Origin: Gemmatimonadaceae bacterium
Lineage (GTDB): Bacteria > Gemmatimonadota > Gemmatimonadetes > Gemmatimonadales > Gemmatimonadaceae
Reading direction: 5' to 3'
NCBI GenBank assembly: GCA_013813605.1
Contig: JACCRL010000323.1
Span: 1 to 6,567, forward strand
DNA length: 6,567 nucleotides
Shown here: positions 1-6,264 of the stretch, one piece after another
Layout: the number at the start of each line of letters is the position of its first letter
Numbering within the stretch: the stretch's first letter is position 1
Notes under the pieces: generated by a model
Database searches by the model: none
Told to the model about the DNA's origin: nothing
What the model saw: the letters and a program-made list of their open reading frames with translations, nothing else
Translations under genes and position numbers: made by a program

Positions 1-321
1 GTGATCGCACTCAGGCAGCGGGCAATGGTAGATACTGCTCTAACCATGGTAGGAAACCGCCTCGATCAGAGTCCCATCGCCTTCCGGCTGTTGCCGGAAA
101 CCTTCACGCTCAGCGACCTCCAGCAAATGTACGAGTTGCTGCTGGGTAAACGCCTGCACAAGGCGAGCTTTCGGCGGGCGCTCCAGGCCGCGTGGCTCGT
201 CGAGGCGACGGACGAATGGCGCAGCGAGGGGCGGGGCAGGCCGGCACAGCTCTACCGCTACGCCCCCAGAAAAAAGCGCCGGTCCCAGCGGGGAGTGCGC
301 TTCGATCTGTTACAGCCTTGA
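1..321 (+). CDS. Nudix-type regulator (NrtR-like), C-terminal winged-helix part, 5' end outside window
   Basis: This is the last 106 codons of a gene whose reading frame is open to the left edge, so the GTG at base 1 is probably an internal Val codon. The segment with LLPETFTLSDLQQMYELLLG (about residues 31-50), followed by a KASFRRAL helix and a GRGRPAQLYRY wing (about 78-88), has the pattern of the winged-helix domain that follows the Nudix fold in NrtR-type proteins. In that family the Nudix part senses ADP-ribose-like nucleotides and the C-terminal domain binds DNA, often to control NAD metabolism genes. The Nudix box itself lies outside the window, so catalytic competence cannot be judged. 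A basic tail (APRKKRRSQRG) precedes the TGA stop. The target genes are unknown and no NAD gene is visible downstream. An alternative is a Nudix hydrolase with the same C-terminal extension but no regulatory role. Confidence 0.72.
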   Translation: MIALRQRAMVDTALTMVGNRLDQSPIAFRLLPETFTLSDLQQMYELLLGKRLHKASFRRALQAAWLVEATDEWRSEGRGRPAQLYRYAPRKKRRSQRGVRFDLLQP

Positions 322-444
322 GACGCCAGGCGGCGGGAACTATCCCGGAACAGAGGGTACTTTAGGGGCACGCCCTTGCGCCTTCGGTGGATTAGTTGCA
401 ATGTGTACCTAAGGCTCAACCCCTGGGAGTGGGAGCAACTAGCT
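322..444. other. Intergenic spacer between the Nudix-type gene and the 102-residue ORF
   Basis: These 123 bases have no ORF I would defend. A short inverted repeat (GGGC-AC-GCCC, 366-375) could extend by weak pairs to 364-377, but it has no T-run and is not a convincing terminator. I see no clear -35/-10 pair. The only usable signal is a GGGAG ribosome-binding site at 431-435, nine bases before the ATG at 445. Confidence 0.4.
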
Positions 445-753
445 ATGCTGGCCTATCTGGATAGTCTTTGCGCCGCTCTGCTGGCGAGAGACAGTACCGA
501 GATTCAGCGACTGCTCGCTCTGCCCTCCGCGCGCGACCTCCCCCGTCGCGTGCGAGAGGAAGCCGTTGCCATTTCCCGTTCCGGGAATCGCAGCTTCATG
601 GCTCCTATCCACTCGCTGCACTTCTACTACAAGCTCACTCACATGGTTGACGAGTCGAGCGATCCCATCTTCGGGGATCAGGCGAGGGACGCCGAGCCGC
701 AGGACGGGCAGATCGAGCTGCCTCTCCGGAAGGTCGGAGCAGGCCGCAGGTAG
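445..753 (+). CDS. Hypothetical protein, 102 residues, unknown function
   Basis: I do not recognise a named domain. The frame is open from 376, but the ATG at 445 is the better start because GGGAG at 431-435 sits nine bases upstream and the preceding residues look non-coding. The protein begins with MLAYLDSLCAALLARDSTEI, an amphipathic helix of the kind seen in small helical regulators or adaptors. It continues with a Leu/Arg-rich helical segment (RLLALPSARDLPRRVREEAVAI, about residues 19-40) and a His/Tyr/Phe-rich stretch (IHSLHFYYKLTHMV, about 53-66). The tail after about residue 70 is acidic, then basic and probably disordered. There is no signal peptide, membrane segment or cysteine motif. 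Its 3' end is 27 bases from the convergent ligD stop. The regular helix pattern and the ribosome-binding site argue for a real gene, perhaps lineage-restricted. Confidence 0.6.
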   Translation: MLAYLDSLCAALLARDSTEIQRLLALPSARDLPRRVREEAVAISRSGNRSFMAPIHSLHFYYKLTHMVDESSDPIFGDQARDAEPQDGQIELPLRKVGAGRR

Positions 754-780
754 TAAGAGCGGGAAGTGCCACGCGACTCG

Positions 781-3675
781 TCAGACGAGCGCGCGCAGGG
801 AATTCTTTTTCTTCATCGCCTTTCCCCAGATGTCGCCCAGCTTCTCGAAGCGGTCGGCCGCGTTCCCAAGATGGAAATCACGCGGATCGAGGCCTTCCGT
901 GACCTCGCTCCACTCAAGCGGCGTCGAAACGGTCGCGCCCGGCTTCGCCCGAACGCAGTAGGGGCCGGCTACGGTCTTGCCCAGGATGTTCTGCAGGTAA
1001 TCGACGTACACCATCGCCGCCCCGCGTGATTTCACGAAGCGCTCGATTGTCGCCTCCTTTGGGTGCGCGTCGGCGACCCTGGTGGCGATCATCTGCGCGA
1101 CGAGAGTGGCGGCGTCGTTGGGGGTGCGGGGAGGAAGCGGCAGGTAGATGTGGAGCCCCTCGGATCCCGACGTCTTGATCGCCGCGTGCAGCCCGAATGA
1201 GTCGATGACTTCCTTTGTCCACCGGGCAACTTCGACGACGCGCTGAAAGTTCGCGCGCGGTCCGGGATCGAGGTCAATAATAGTATAATCCGCATACGCC
1301 ATCGACTGCAGGCGGGAGTGCCAGGGATCAACGGAGATGCTCCCGAGCTGAATCGTGTGGAGCAGCGTGAGGAGGTCGCCACCGATCATGCGGGCCTGCG
1401 TTTCTCCCTCCGCGTTGGCGATGGTTTCCACGCGGACGTGGGGCGGGGTCGTTTCCGCCGCGCGCTGCTGGTAAAAAGCTTCGCCCTCAATGCCGTTGGG
1501 GAAGCGTTTGAGCACCAGCGGCCGGTCCTCGATCGTCGGGAGGATGAAGTCCGCGATGCGCGCGTAGTAACGCAGCACGTCGCCCTTTGTGTACTTCTCC
1601 TTCGGGAAGAAGACCTTGCTCAGGCTCGAGACCTTGAGCGCGCGGCCCTTGCCGAAGTCGAGCAGTCCGTCGCCACTGCCCTGCTGGATCGCGTCGAGCT
1701 GCTCGACGATCGACCCTCCGCTCCCCGCGCCCGCGGCGGGCCGGCCTGAGCCGGTCGCATACGGTTTCGCGCGGGCCTCAGAATTAGGAGGTGACGCTTT
1801 GGTCTTTGCTTTGGCTGTCTCCGGCTTCGGAGTTCTCGCTTTGGCAGTCTTCGCTTTGGCTGGCCTCGAGCTTTTCGCCGCCGCCTTCTTTGCTGACGCA
1901 GCCACGTTGAGATCCTTGTTCCGGCCGGCGATGCTTCCGCCCTTCGCCGTCATCTTAGGTTGTTGTTGAACGCTCGCACCCTCGAGCGTCACCTCCATTG
2001 CATCCTTGTCGTCGCGAACGCCGAGGAAGATCGGCTGGCGCAGGCGTCGATCGGCGGTCCATTCGTTGAACTTGACCTCGACGACGATCTGCGGCTTCAC
2101 CCAGTGCGCCCTCTCGTTCGTCTTCGGAACCTCCGCGAATGGGGAGGTCGTCGTCGCAAGGGGAGTTAGCTTCTTGTGCATCGCCGCGAGGCCAGCGCCG
2201 GTGAAGCCGCCGCCGGTGTGCCCGACGTAAATGAATCTTCCCTTGTCGTAGTAGCCGAGGAGGAGGGCGCCGATGTATTCGCGGCTGTTGCGAGGCTCGG
2301 TGTAGCCGCCGATGACGAATTCCTGGCGGAACTCGATCTTGAGCTTGAGCCACGAACGCGAGCGGGTGCCAGGCTCGTACCTCGCGTCGGTGCGTTTGGC
2401 GATAATGCCTTCCCATCCCTGGCGGCGCGCCTCCTCCAGCATTTTTTCTCCGTCGCCCGTCATCGAGTCGGTCACGCGCAGCTGGGGCGAGACGTGCTTG
2501 CCGACGCGCTTGACGAGCCGTGCGCGGCGATCAGTCCAGGGCTTGCCGAGCAGGACCTCGTCGCCATCCATGATCATGTCAAAAAGGATGAGTGCGGCCG
2601 GTGAAGAGGTGGAGTGGTGCGCAATCGTCACCGATTCCTTCACGTGCATGCGGCTCTGCAGCTCCTGGAAGCGTGCGGGCTCGCCATTGTCGAGGGCAAC
2701 GATCTCACCGTCCACAACGAGCGGGCGCTTCGCCTGCATCGCGAGCGTCATGAGGGCGGCGACGATTTCCGGGAACTGCTCAGCCTTGTCCTTGCCGTTC
2801 CTCGTGATGAGGCGCGCACTCTCCGTAGTGGCGTAAGCGAGAACACGGATGCCGTCGTACTTGGGCTCGAACGTCCATCCCTTGCCGGGGACGTTGGTTC
2901 CGAGGCTGGCGTACATGGGCTCGAGCACGGCCATCGGCGCGCGCGGTGGGGGCGTCTTTATTACCAGAGTGGGGACTGATTTCGGACCGATGCCAAGGAT
3001 CCGGTCGCGGATGGAGTTCTTCTTCATTGCCTTGGGCTCGCGGTTGCTGTTCCACACCTTGTCCCTCCCGGCCGCGATCTCCTCCATTGTTCGACCCGTA
3101 TCTACCGAGGTCATGTTGTCGGCGACGACATCGGAGGCGGATGCGTGCTCGTCCTTGTGCTTGATCATGAGCCACTGCGGCTTGGCCGACTTGTCGCGCG
3201 AGAACTTCATGCGCACGAGGACGAACGAGCCGTGTAGCCGGTCGCCGTGGAACGTGACCTTCAGATCGCCGCGCTCGAGTCCCTCGCGCACGGCGGTCGC
3301 GTGATCCGTGCGTGCGTCGGCGAGATCGGCGGAATAGGTGCCGCGGTCCCAGAGCATTACGGTCCCGCCGCCGTATTCGCCCTTTGGGATCGTGCCCTCG
3401 AAGGTGTTGTAGTCGATGGGGTGATCTTCGACCTGCATCGCCAGCCGTTTCATCGATGGGTCGAGGCTGGGTCCCTTGGGGACCGCCCAGCTTTTCATGA
3501 CGCCGTCGAGCTCGAGACGGAGGTCGAAGTGCAGGTGGCTGGCGGCGTGCTTCTGGATCACGAAGCGCAGCTTTGAGCCTGGGGCGGCGGCCTCGTTGCC
3601 TGATGGCTCGGCGGTCTTGTTAAAGTCCCGCTTTTTCCGGTACTCGGCGAGCTGGTCGCTGGGGGCGCTCGGCAT
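781..3675 (-). CDS. ligD: DNA ligase D (phosphoesterase–ligase–polymerase), non-homologous end joining
   Basis: This ATP-dependent ligase processes, fills and seals double-strand breaks with Ku. From the ATG at 3675 it has 964 residues. The 3'-phosphoesterase domain (about 1-190) keeps the candidate metal/catalytic residues H43, H49, D51 (QKHAASHLHFDLR) and H85 (VEDHP). The ligase domain (about 245-565) has the nucleotidyl-lysine motif KYDGIR (K272), VDGE (321-324), EGIIAKR (422-428) and WLKLK (442-446), followed by an OB-fold. An Ala/Lys/Pro-rich linker (about 590-655) leads to the primase-like polymerase domain (about 670-950), with DLD (D801, D803), S836/H842 in the TSG…GLH motif, and VDYLQN (D892). 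The domain order matches Pseudomonas aeruginosa LigD; the extra length is mostly linker. The start is uncertain: the 3675 ATG lacks a clear ribosome-binding site, and in-frame TTG codons at 3693 (AAAGG eight bases upstream) and 3732 are alternatives. No ku gene is in the window. Confidence 0.96.
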   Translation of the reverse strand: MPSAPSDQLAEYRKKRDFNKTAEPSGNEAAAPGSKLRFVIQKHAASHLHFDLRLELDGVMKSWAVPKGPSLDPSMKRLAMQVEDHPIDYNTFEGTIPKGEYGGGTVMLWDRGTYSADLADARTDHATAVREGLERGDLKVTFHGDRLHGSFVLVRMKFSRDKSAKPQWLMIKHKDEHASASDVVADNMTSVDTGRTMEEIAAGRDKVWNSNREPKAMKKNSIRDRILGIGPKSVPTLVIKTPPPRAPMAVLEPMYASLGTNVPGKGWTFEPKYDGIRVLAYATTESARLITRNGKDKAEQFPEIVAALMTLAMQAKRPLVVDGEIVALDNGEPARFQELQSRMHVKESVTIAHHSTSSPAALILFDMIMDGDEVLLGKPWTDRRARLVKRVGKHVSPQLRVTDSMTGDGEKMLEEARRQGWEGIIAKRTDARYEPGTRSRSWLKLKIEFRQEFVIGGYTEPRNSREYIGALLLGYYDKGRFIYVGHTGGGFTGAGLAAMHKKLTPLATTTSPFAEVPKTNERAHWVKPQIVVEVKFNEWTADRRLRQPIFLGVRDDKDAMEVTLEGASVQQQPKMTAKGGSIAGRNKDLNVAASAKKAAAKSSRPAKAKTAKARTPKPETAKAKTKASPPNSEARAKPYATGSGRPAAGAGSGGSIVEQLDAIQQGSGDGLLDFGKGRALKVSSLSKVFFPKEKYTKGDVLRYYARIADFILPTIEDRPLVLKRFPNGIEGEAFYQQRAAETTPPHVRVETIANAEGETQARMIGGDLLTLLHTIQLGSISVDPWHSRLQSMAYADYTIIDLDPGPRANFQRVVEVARWTKEVIDSFGLHAAIKTSGSEGLHIYLPLPPRTPNDAATLVAQMIATRVADAHPKEATIERFVKSRGAAMVYVDYLQNILGKTVAGPYCVRAKPGATVSTPLEWSEVTEGLDPRDFHLGNAADRFEKLGDIWGKAMKKKNSLRALV
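1726..1908 (-). repeat. Low-complexity Ala/Lys/Thr/Pro linker inside ligD
   Basis: LigD residues 590-650 are degenerate repeats of AK, KT and KP units (for example KAKTAKARTPKPETAKAKTK), visible in the DNA as recurring CTTTGGC/CTTTGGT motifs on the plus strand. The stretch separates the ligase OB-fold from the polymerase domain. It is likely a flexible basic tether, and may contact DNA nonspecifically. Such repeats are expected to vary in length between strains. Confidence 0.7.
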
Positions 3676-3769
3676 TGTCGGAGCAGGGAGCAACTCACAT
3701 GCCTTTGATGGCAACAGCAAACGCAGCGGCAATTAACTGCAGTGCTGCCCCCTGACACCCGGTTTGCCG

Positions 3770-3791
3770 TTTCTACCCTACGGGGTAAAAA
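3770..3791. promoter_or_regulatory. 22-bp imperfect dyad upstream of ligD (possible operator or hairpin)
   Basis: The two nine-base arms TTTCTACCC and GGGTAAAAA pair at eight of nine positions around a TACG centre. The dyad is centred about 105 bp upstream of the ligD ATG. As RNA from the plus strand it would fold with a UACG tetraloop. Its right arm is the T-run, on the minus strand, of the terminator at 3787-3806, so part of the symmetry may be incidental. No known operator consensus was recognised. Confidence 0.35.
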
Positions 3792-3806
3792 GGGCAGGTT
3801 TCCTGC
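3787..3806 (-). terminator. Intrinsic terminator after the 69-residue zinc-ribbon gene
   Basis: Read on the minus strand, GCAGG-AAA-CCTGC forms a perfect 5-bp stem with a 3-base loop, followed by CCTTTTTA. It begins about 15 bases after the stop codon at 3821. The stem is short, so efficiency may be moderate. It would insulate ligD from the upstream zinc-ribbon gene. Confidence 0.55.
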
Positions 3807-3820
3807 AAGCAGCTACACGG

Positions 3821-4030
3821 TCAAGCGGCGCCGGCGACGTAGTGAGCACTCCGTCCGCATCCCTTGCAGCGTAGCGTCACGTGGGTATAAGCTGGCGGAG
3901 GGACCTGCCCCGGATCACGCTCTATCGAGCCCGAACAGGAGGGACAGCTGAGTGGAGTTCCAGAACGGTCGCGGGAAATGAGAGAAAGTGCCTGGGCAGG
4001 ATTGTACGCATTCGGACGCGGCTTGCGCAT
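3821..4030 (-). CDS. Small zinc-ribbon protein, 69 residues
   Basis: The ATG at 4030 is preceded on the minus strand by GGAG with a five-base spacer, a good ribosome-binding site. The frame stays open further upstream to 4183, but nothing there supports coding. The protein has two CxxC knuckles, CPSC (C29, C32) and CKGC (C55, C58), 22 residues apart, as expected for a zinc ribbon with a short beta-hairpin core. The N-terminus is basic (MRKPRPNAYNPAQAL) and there is no signal peptide or membrane segment, so it is probably cytoplasmic. A DNA-, RNA- or protein-binding role is possible but not shown. It is transcribed away from the lipoprotein gene and ends 15 bases before an intrinsic terminator, suggesting a monocistronic unit upstream of ligD. 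Its coding evidence is stronger than that of the plus-strand frame overlapping it from 3881. Confidence 0.68.
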   Translation of the reverse strand: MRKPRPNAYNPAQALSLISRDRSGTPLSCPSCSGSIERDPGQVPPPAYTHVTLRCKGCGRSAHYVAGAA

Positions 4031-4087
4031 GAGCTCTCCGGTTACAGCGATACAGCGGGGCGCGGTTCGACGCTGTTCAGGTTGAGA

Positions 4088-4858
4088 TTGGGCGGCAACT
4101 CGCGGAGTACCGCCCAGATTCGCAGGGGACACGCGCTGGCGTTCGGGATCATGGTGCTCACTGCCTGTGGTCCCCGCGCGCACATACCGCTACGACCGCA
4201 AAATCTTCCCGACGCCCTCCCTCCCACTGATAGCGGGGCGGTGCTGGCCCGGCGTCTGGCACCGGTGTTGTACCTGCAGCGGGACGAGATGTTCCAGCTC
4301 GAGCGGGTGGTGGCGTTTGTCCACCCCGAGAAGCGCGTGATCGCTTACCACCTGCTGTGGCGGGACGACGTTCACGGCTCGTGGCTTCCGTTCACCGTTC
4401 CTACAGATGAGGAGGTCATCTGGGTCGGGTACGACTCGACCGCCGCGCCGGTCGAGGTATGGTCGTACTGGCACAAGCGCATTCTGCACGCGAAGTGGCC
4501 GCGGTCTCAGGTCGCCATGAACGTCCAGTGGGGGAAGCACGCGAACTTCCCGCGTAACATGCGGCAGAGCGATCTGCCGCGGTTCTCGACGCTGAACTTT
4601 TTCTACGCGCTCCACATCATCGGGCTGCCCGACATCCTGCTCGGAGATCTCAGCCGGCCGGGGCCGCTTTGCTTCTGCCGCGGCTTTCGACGCTACCGGG
4701 AATACACGCGGCCGGTGTTGCTGGCGGACAGGATCGATGTCGTGGTGCGGGCGGAGGATCCGCGGCCGGTCCTCACCCAGGTTTTTGGGAAGAAGTACTC
4801 GAATAAGGATTGGTGGCCATTCTCGTACTCAATCCCGGGAATCGGCAAGATCCGTTAG
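4088..4858 (+). CDS. Probable lipoprotein of unknown function
   Basis: The frame is open from a GTG at 3881, but that start would overlap the well-supported opposing gene and put 95 residues before the lipobox. I prefer the TTG at 4088, with AGG six bases upstream; a TTG at 4082 is close behind. This gives 256 residues with an N-terminal segment containing RR, a hydrophobic stretch (ALAFGIMVLTA) and lipobox LTAC, so Cys27 would be lipidated and the mature protein anchored in the envelope. The mature part is rich in Trp, His and aromatic residues, with motifs LLWRDD plus H96, WSYWH (125-129) and WGKHANFP (148-155). Their spacing might suit a metal- or ligand-binding beta-sandwich. I see a faint likeness to Vps62-type proteins but would not assign that family. 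A C-C pair (CFC, 195-197) follows. The next gene is convergent, 44 bp away. Confidence 0.68.
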   Translation: MGGNSRSTAQIRRGHALAFGIMVLTACGPRAHIPLRPQNLPDALPPTDSGAVLARRLAPVLYLQRDEMFQLERVVAFVHPEKRVIAYHLLWRDDVHGSWLPFTVPTDEEVIWVGYDSTAAPVEVWSYWHKRILHAKWPRSQVAMNVQWGKHANFPRNMRQSDLPRFSTLNFFYALHIIGLPDILLGDLSRPGPLCFCRGFRRYREYTRPVLLADRIDVVVRAEDPRPVLTQVFGKKYSNKDWWPFSYSIPGIGKIR

Positions 4859-4902
4859 ATAGCTGGCTAACCCACAGCGCGGTAAGGCGGGCGCAACTGC
4901 GA

Positions 4903-5130
4903 TTAAGCAGTTCCCCCATAGACAACATCGCCTTCGCGGTCGAGCCCCACATCATCGTGCGCGCCGCACACCCCGCAGATCCGCGTGACATGCCAGAATT
5001 CGCCGAGCGTCTTCTGGTGAGCCTCGCTCGCCTTCGCCACTCTGAGCTTCTTCCAGCTGTACTCCTTGCAGCTGCCGCAGGGATGTGAGCGCGCGATGTG
5101 TTCGGCGCGCGCTTTTGTGACGTCGGCCAA
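4903..5130 (-). CDS. Small zinc-ribbon protein coupled to the SPFH gene, 75 residues
   Basis: The likely start is the TTG at 5130: AAGGG (5140-5136, minus strand) lies five bases upstream, inside the last codons of the SPFH gene, and only one base separates that gene's TAG from this TTG. A longer frame from a TTG at 5169 would overlap the SPFH gene and adds only low-complexity Arg-rich sequence. The protein has two knuckles, CGSC (C18, C21) and CGVC (C52, C55), with a basic helix-prone segment between them (KEYSWKKLRVAKASEAHQK). No signal peptide is present, so it should be cytoplasmic. Co-translation with the SPFH protein suggests a shared role, but no function is known to me. The 4-Cys layout resembles other zinc ribbons but not the 69-residue protein at 3821-4030 outside the cysteines. 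Confidence 0.68.
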   Translation of the reverse strand: MADVTKARAEHIARSHPCGSCKEYSWKKLRVAKASEAHQKTLGEFWHVTRICGVCGAHDDVGLDREGDVVYGGTA

Positions 5131-5131
5131 G

Positions 5132-6181
5132 CTAACCCTTGTCCTTCGGGTCGAGCGGACCCTTCGCAAGGGGACGCTCTCGTCCGTCGGCGTGGTCGAG
5201 CGTCTTCTGCCCGGCGCGGCTCACCAGCTCGCGCAGCCCGCCAATCGCGCCCATCACTCCCGCCGCTTCCGCCGGCAAAAAGATCGTCGCGTTCTTTCCC
5301 TGTGCCAGCGTTGGCAACGCCTCGAGATACTTCATGCCGAGCAGGTACATTGCCGCCTGTCCCTCGGGCAGGGCAGCACCGATCTTGGCGATCGCCTCCG
5401 CCTCGGCATTCGCCATCGAAAGTCTGGCCTCGGCAAGTCCGTTCGCGCGCAGAATCGAAGCATCGCGCTCGCCCTCGGCGCGCCGCACCTGTGACTCGCG
5501 CACGCCCTCGGCCTCGAGAATTGCCGCTCTCTTTCCCGCCTCGGCGTTGGTGACAGCCGCCCGACGCTCGCGCTCGGCACGCATCTGCAGCTCCATCGAC
5601 TGCTGAATGTCGCGCGGTGGCTCGATCGACTGCAGCTCGACGCGCGTCACGTCCACTCCCCAACCAATCGATGCTTCCTCGATCACCTCGCGCATGCGCT
5701 GGTTGATCACGTCCCGGCTGCCCAGCGTCGAGTCGAGCTCCATCTCACCGACGATGTTGCGCAGCGTCGTTCGCGTGAGCGTCTCCAGCGCGTAAGGAAG
5801 ATTCTGCACCGAGTAGGTCGCCTTCTGCGGATCAGCAACGCGGTAGTAAATGACTGCGTCGATGTCGATGGTGACGTTGTCCTTGGTGATCACCGGCTGG
5901 CTGGGGAAGTTGAGCACCTGCTCGCGCAGGTCGATGCGCGCCGTGTGCCCGGAGGTCACACGCTTGAGGCCGCTGACATCGCTCTCGAAATAGCGGACGT
6001 CGATGGTGCGCGGCAGCTCGACGAATGGAATCAGAATGTTGAAGCCGGATCTGGCCAGGCGGTGGAACCGCCCGAGCCGCTCGATCACCATCACCTCGGC
6101 CTGGCCGACGACCTTGAACGACTTGGTCGCGATCAGGATTCCGAGTACTACTATGACCGCCAGGACTATCAAACCACCCAT
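5132..6181 (-). CDS. SPFH/band-7 (prohibitin-homology) membrane protein, paraslipin/QmcA-like
   Basis: The 349-residue protein starts at an ATG with a strong AAGGGGG ribosome-binding site (6192-6186). It has one N-terminal membrane segment (about 3-19, LIVLAVIVVLGILIA) followed by VGQAEVMVIERLGRFHR, the typical entry to the band-7 domain. The domain continues through DVRYF, VITKDNVTIDIDAVIYYRV (about 97-115) and GVDVTRVELQSIEPP (about 175-189). An Ala/Glu-rich coiled coil (about 195-268, with repeated AEAGKRAAILEAEG-type units) and an oligomerisation-type tail (ALPTLAQGKNATIFLPAE, about 288-305) follow. Family members form large ring- or cage-like membrane assemblies that scaffold proteins or restrain membrane proteases. 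The length is near the usual 300-350. No NfeD-like partner gene is adjacent within the window; the 75-residue zinc-ribbon gene starts 1 nt after its stop instead. Confidence 0.93.
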   Translation of the reverse strand: MGGLIVLAVIVVLGILIATKSFKVVGQAEVMVIERLGRFHRLARSGFNILIPFVELPRTIDVRYFESDVSGLKRVTSGHTARIDLREQVLNFPSQPVITKDNVTIDIDAVIYYRVADPQKATYSVQNLPYALETLTRTTLRNIVGEMELDSTLGSRDVINQRMREVIEEASIGWGVDVTRVELQSIEPPRDIQQSMELQMRAERERRAAVTNAEAGKRAAILEAEGVRESQVRRAEGERDASILRANGLAEARLSMANAEAEAIAKIGAALPEGQAAMYLLGMKYLEALPTLAQGKNATIFLPAEAAGVMGAIGGLRELVSRAGQKTLDHADGRERPLAKGPLDPKDKG

Positions 6182-6216
6182 TGAACCCCCTTGAAGAACA
6201 TCCGGATATTAACGGA

Positions 6217-6246
6217 AAAGGCCGCCCCCTGCCGAGGGCGGCCTTT
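6217..6246 (-). terminator. Strong intrinsic terminator between the protease-like gene and the SPFH gene
   Basis: An 11-bp perfect stem (AAAGGCCGCCC with GGGCGGCCTTT) encloses an 8-base loop. On the minus strand it is followed by TTTTCC, starting about 19 bases after the stop at 6265. It should end transcription from the right-hand gene. It leaves only 35 bases before the SPFH start codon, so the SPFH promoter must overlap the hairpin, or the hairpin must allow read-through. Confidence 0.78.
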
Positions 6247-6264
6247 GCTCCGGAACAGCGGGCG

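Noticed and set aside
777..789. CTCGT-CAG-ACGAG inverted repeat at the ligD stop codon
   Set aside because: It has only five base pairs, no T-run on either strand, and overlaps the coding end. It is too weak to call as a terminator.
1318..2836. Several long plus-strand ORFs opposite ligD (for example 1318-1749, 2176-2604, 2312-2836)
   Set aside because: They are shadow frames caused by high GC content. They are Arg/Ala/Val-rich without motifs and lie entirely inside a confidently identified gene.
3736..3743. ACTGCAGT palindrome upstream of ligD
   Set aside because: An 8-bp perfect palindrome is expected by chance at this scale and has no partner site or known consensus.
3881..4087. N-terminal extension of the lipoprotein ORF from the GTG at 3881
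   Set aside because: It would overlap the opposing zinc-ribbon gene and place the LTAC lipobox about 95 residues from the start, which is incompatible with a lipoprotein signal. The residues look non-coding.
4031..4183. N-terminal extension of the minus-strand zinc-ribbon ORF
   Set aside because: The ATG at 4030 has a good GGAG ribosome-binding site. The upstream residues show no structure and run antisense through the lipoprotein signal region.
5066..5606. Plus-strand ORFs opposite the SPFH gene
   Set aside because: They are antisense to the coiled-coil coding region, have Ser/Arg/Ala-rich composition and carry no recognisable domain.
4773..5663. 296-residue minus-strand ORF overlapping the SPFH and small zinc-ribbon genes
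   Set aside because: It is out of frame with both supported genes and has Arg/Gly/Ala-rich, motif-free composition, typical of a GC-rich shadow ORF.
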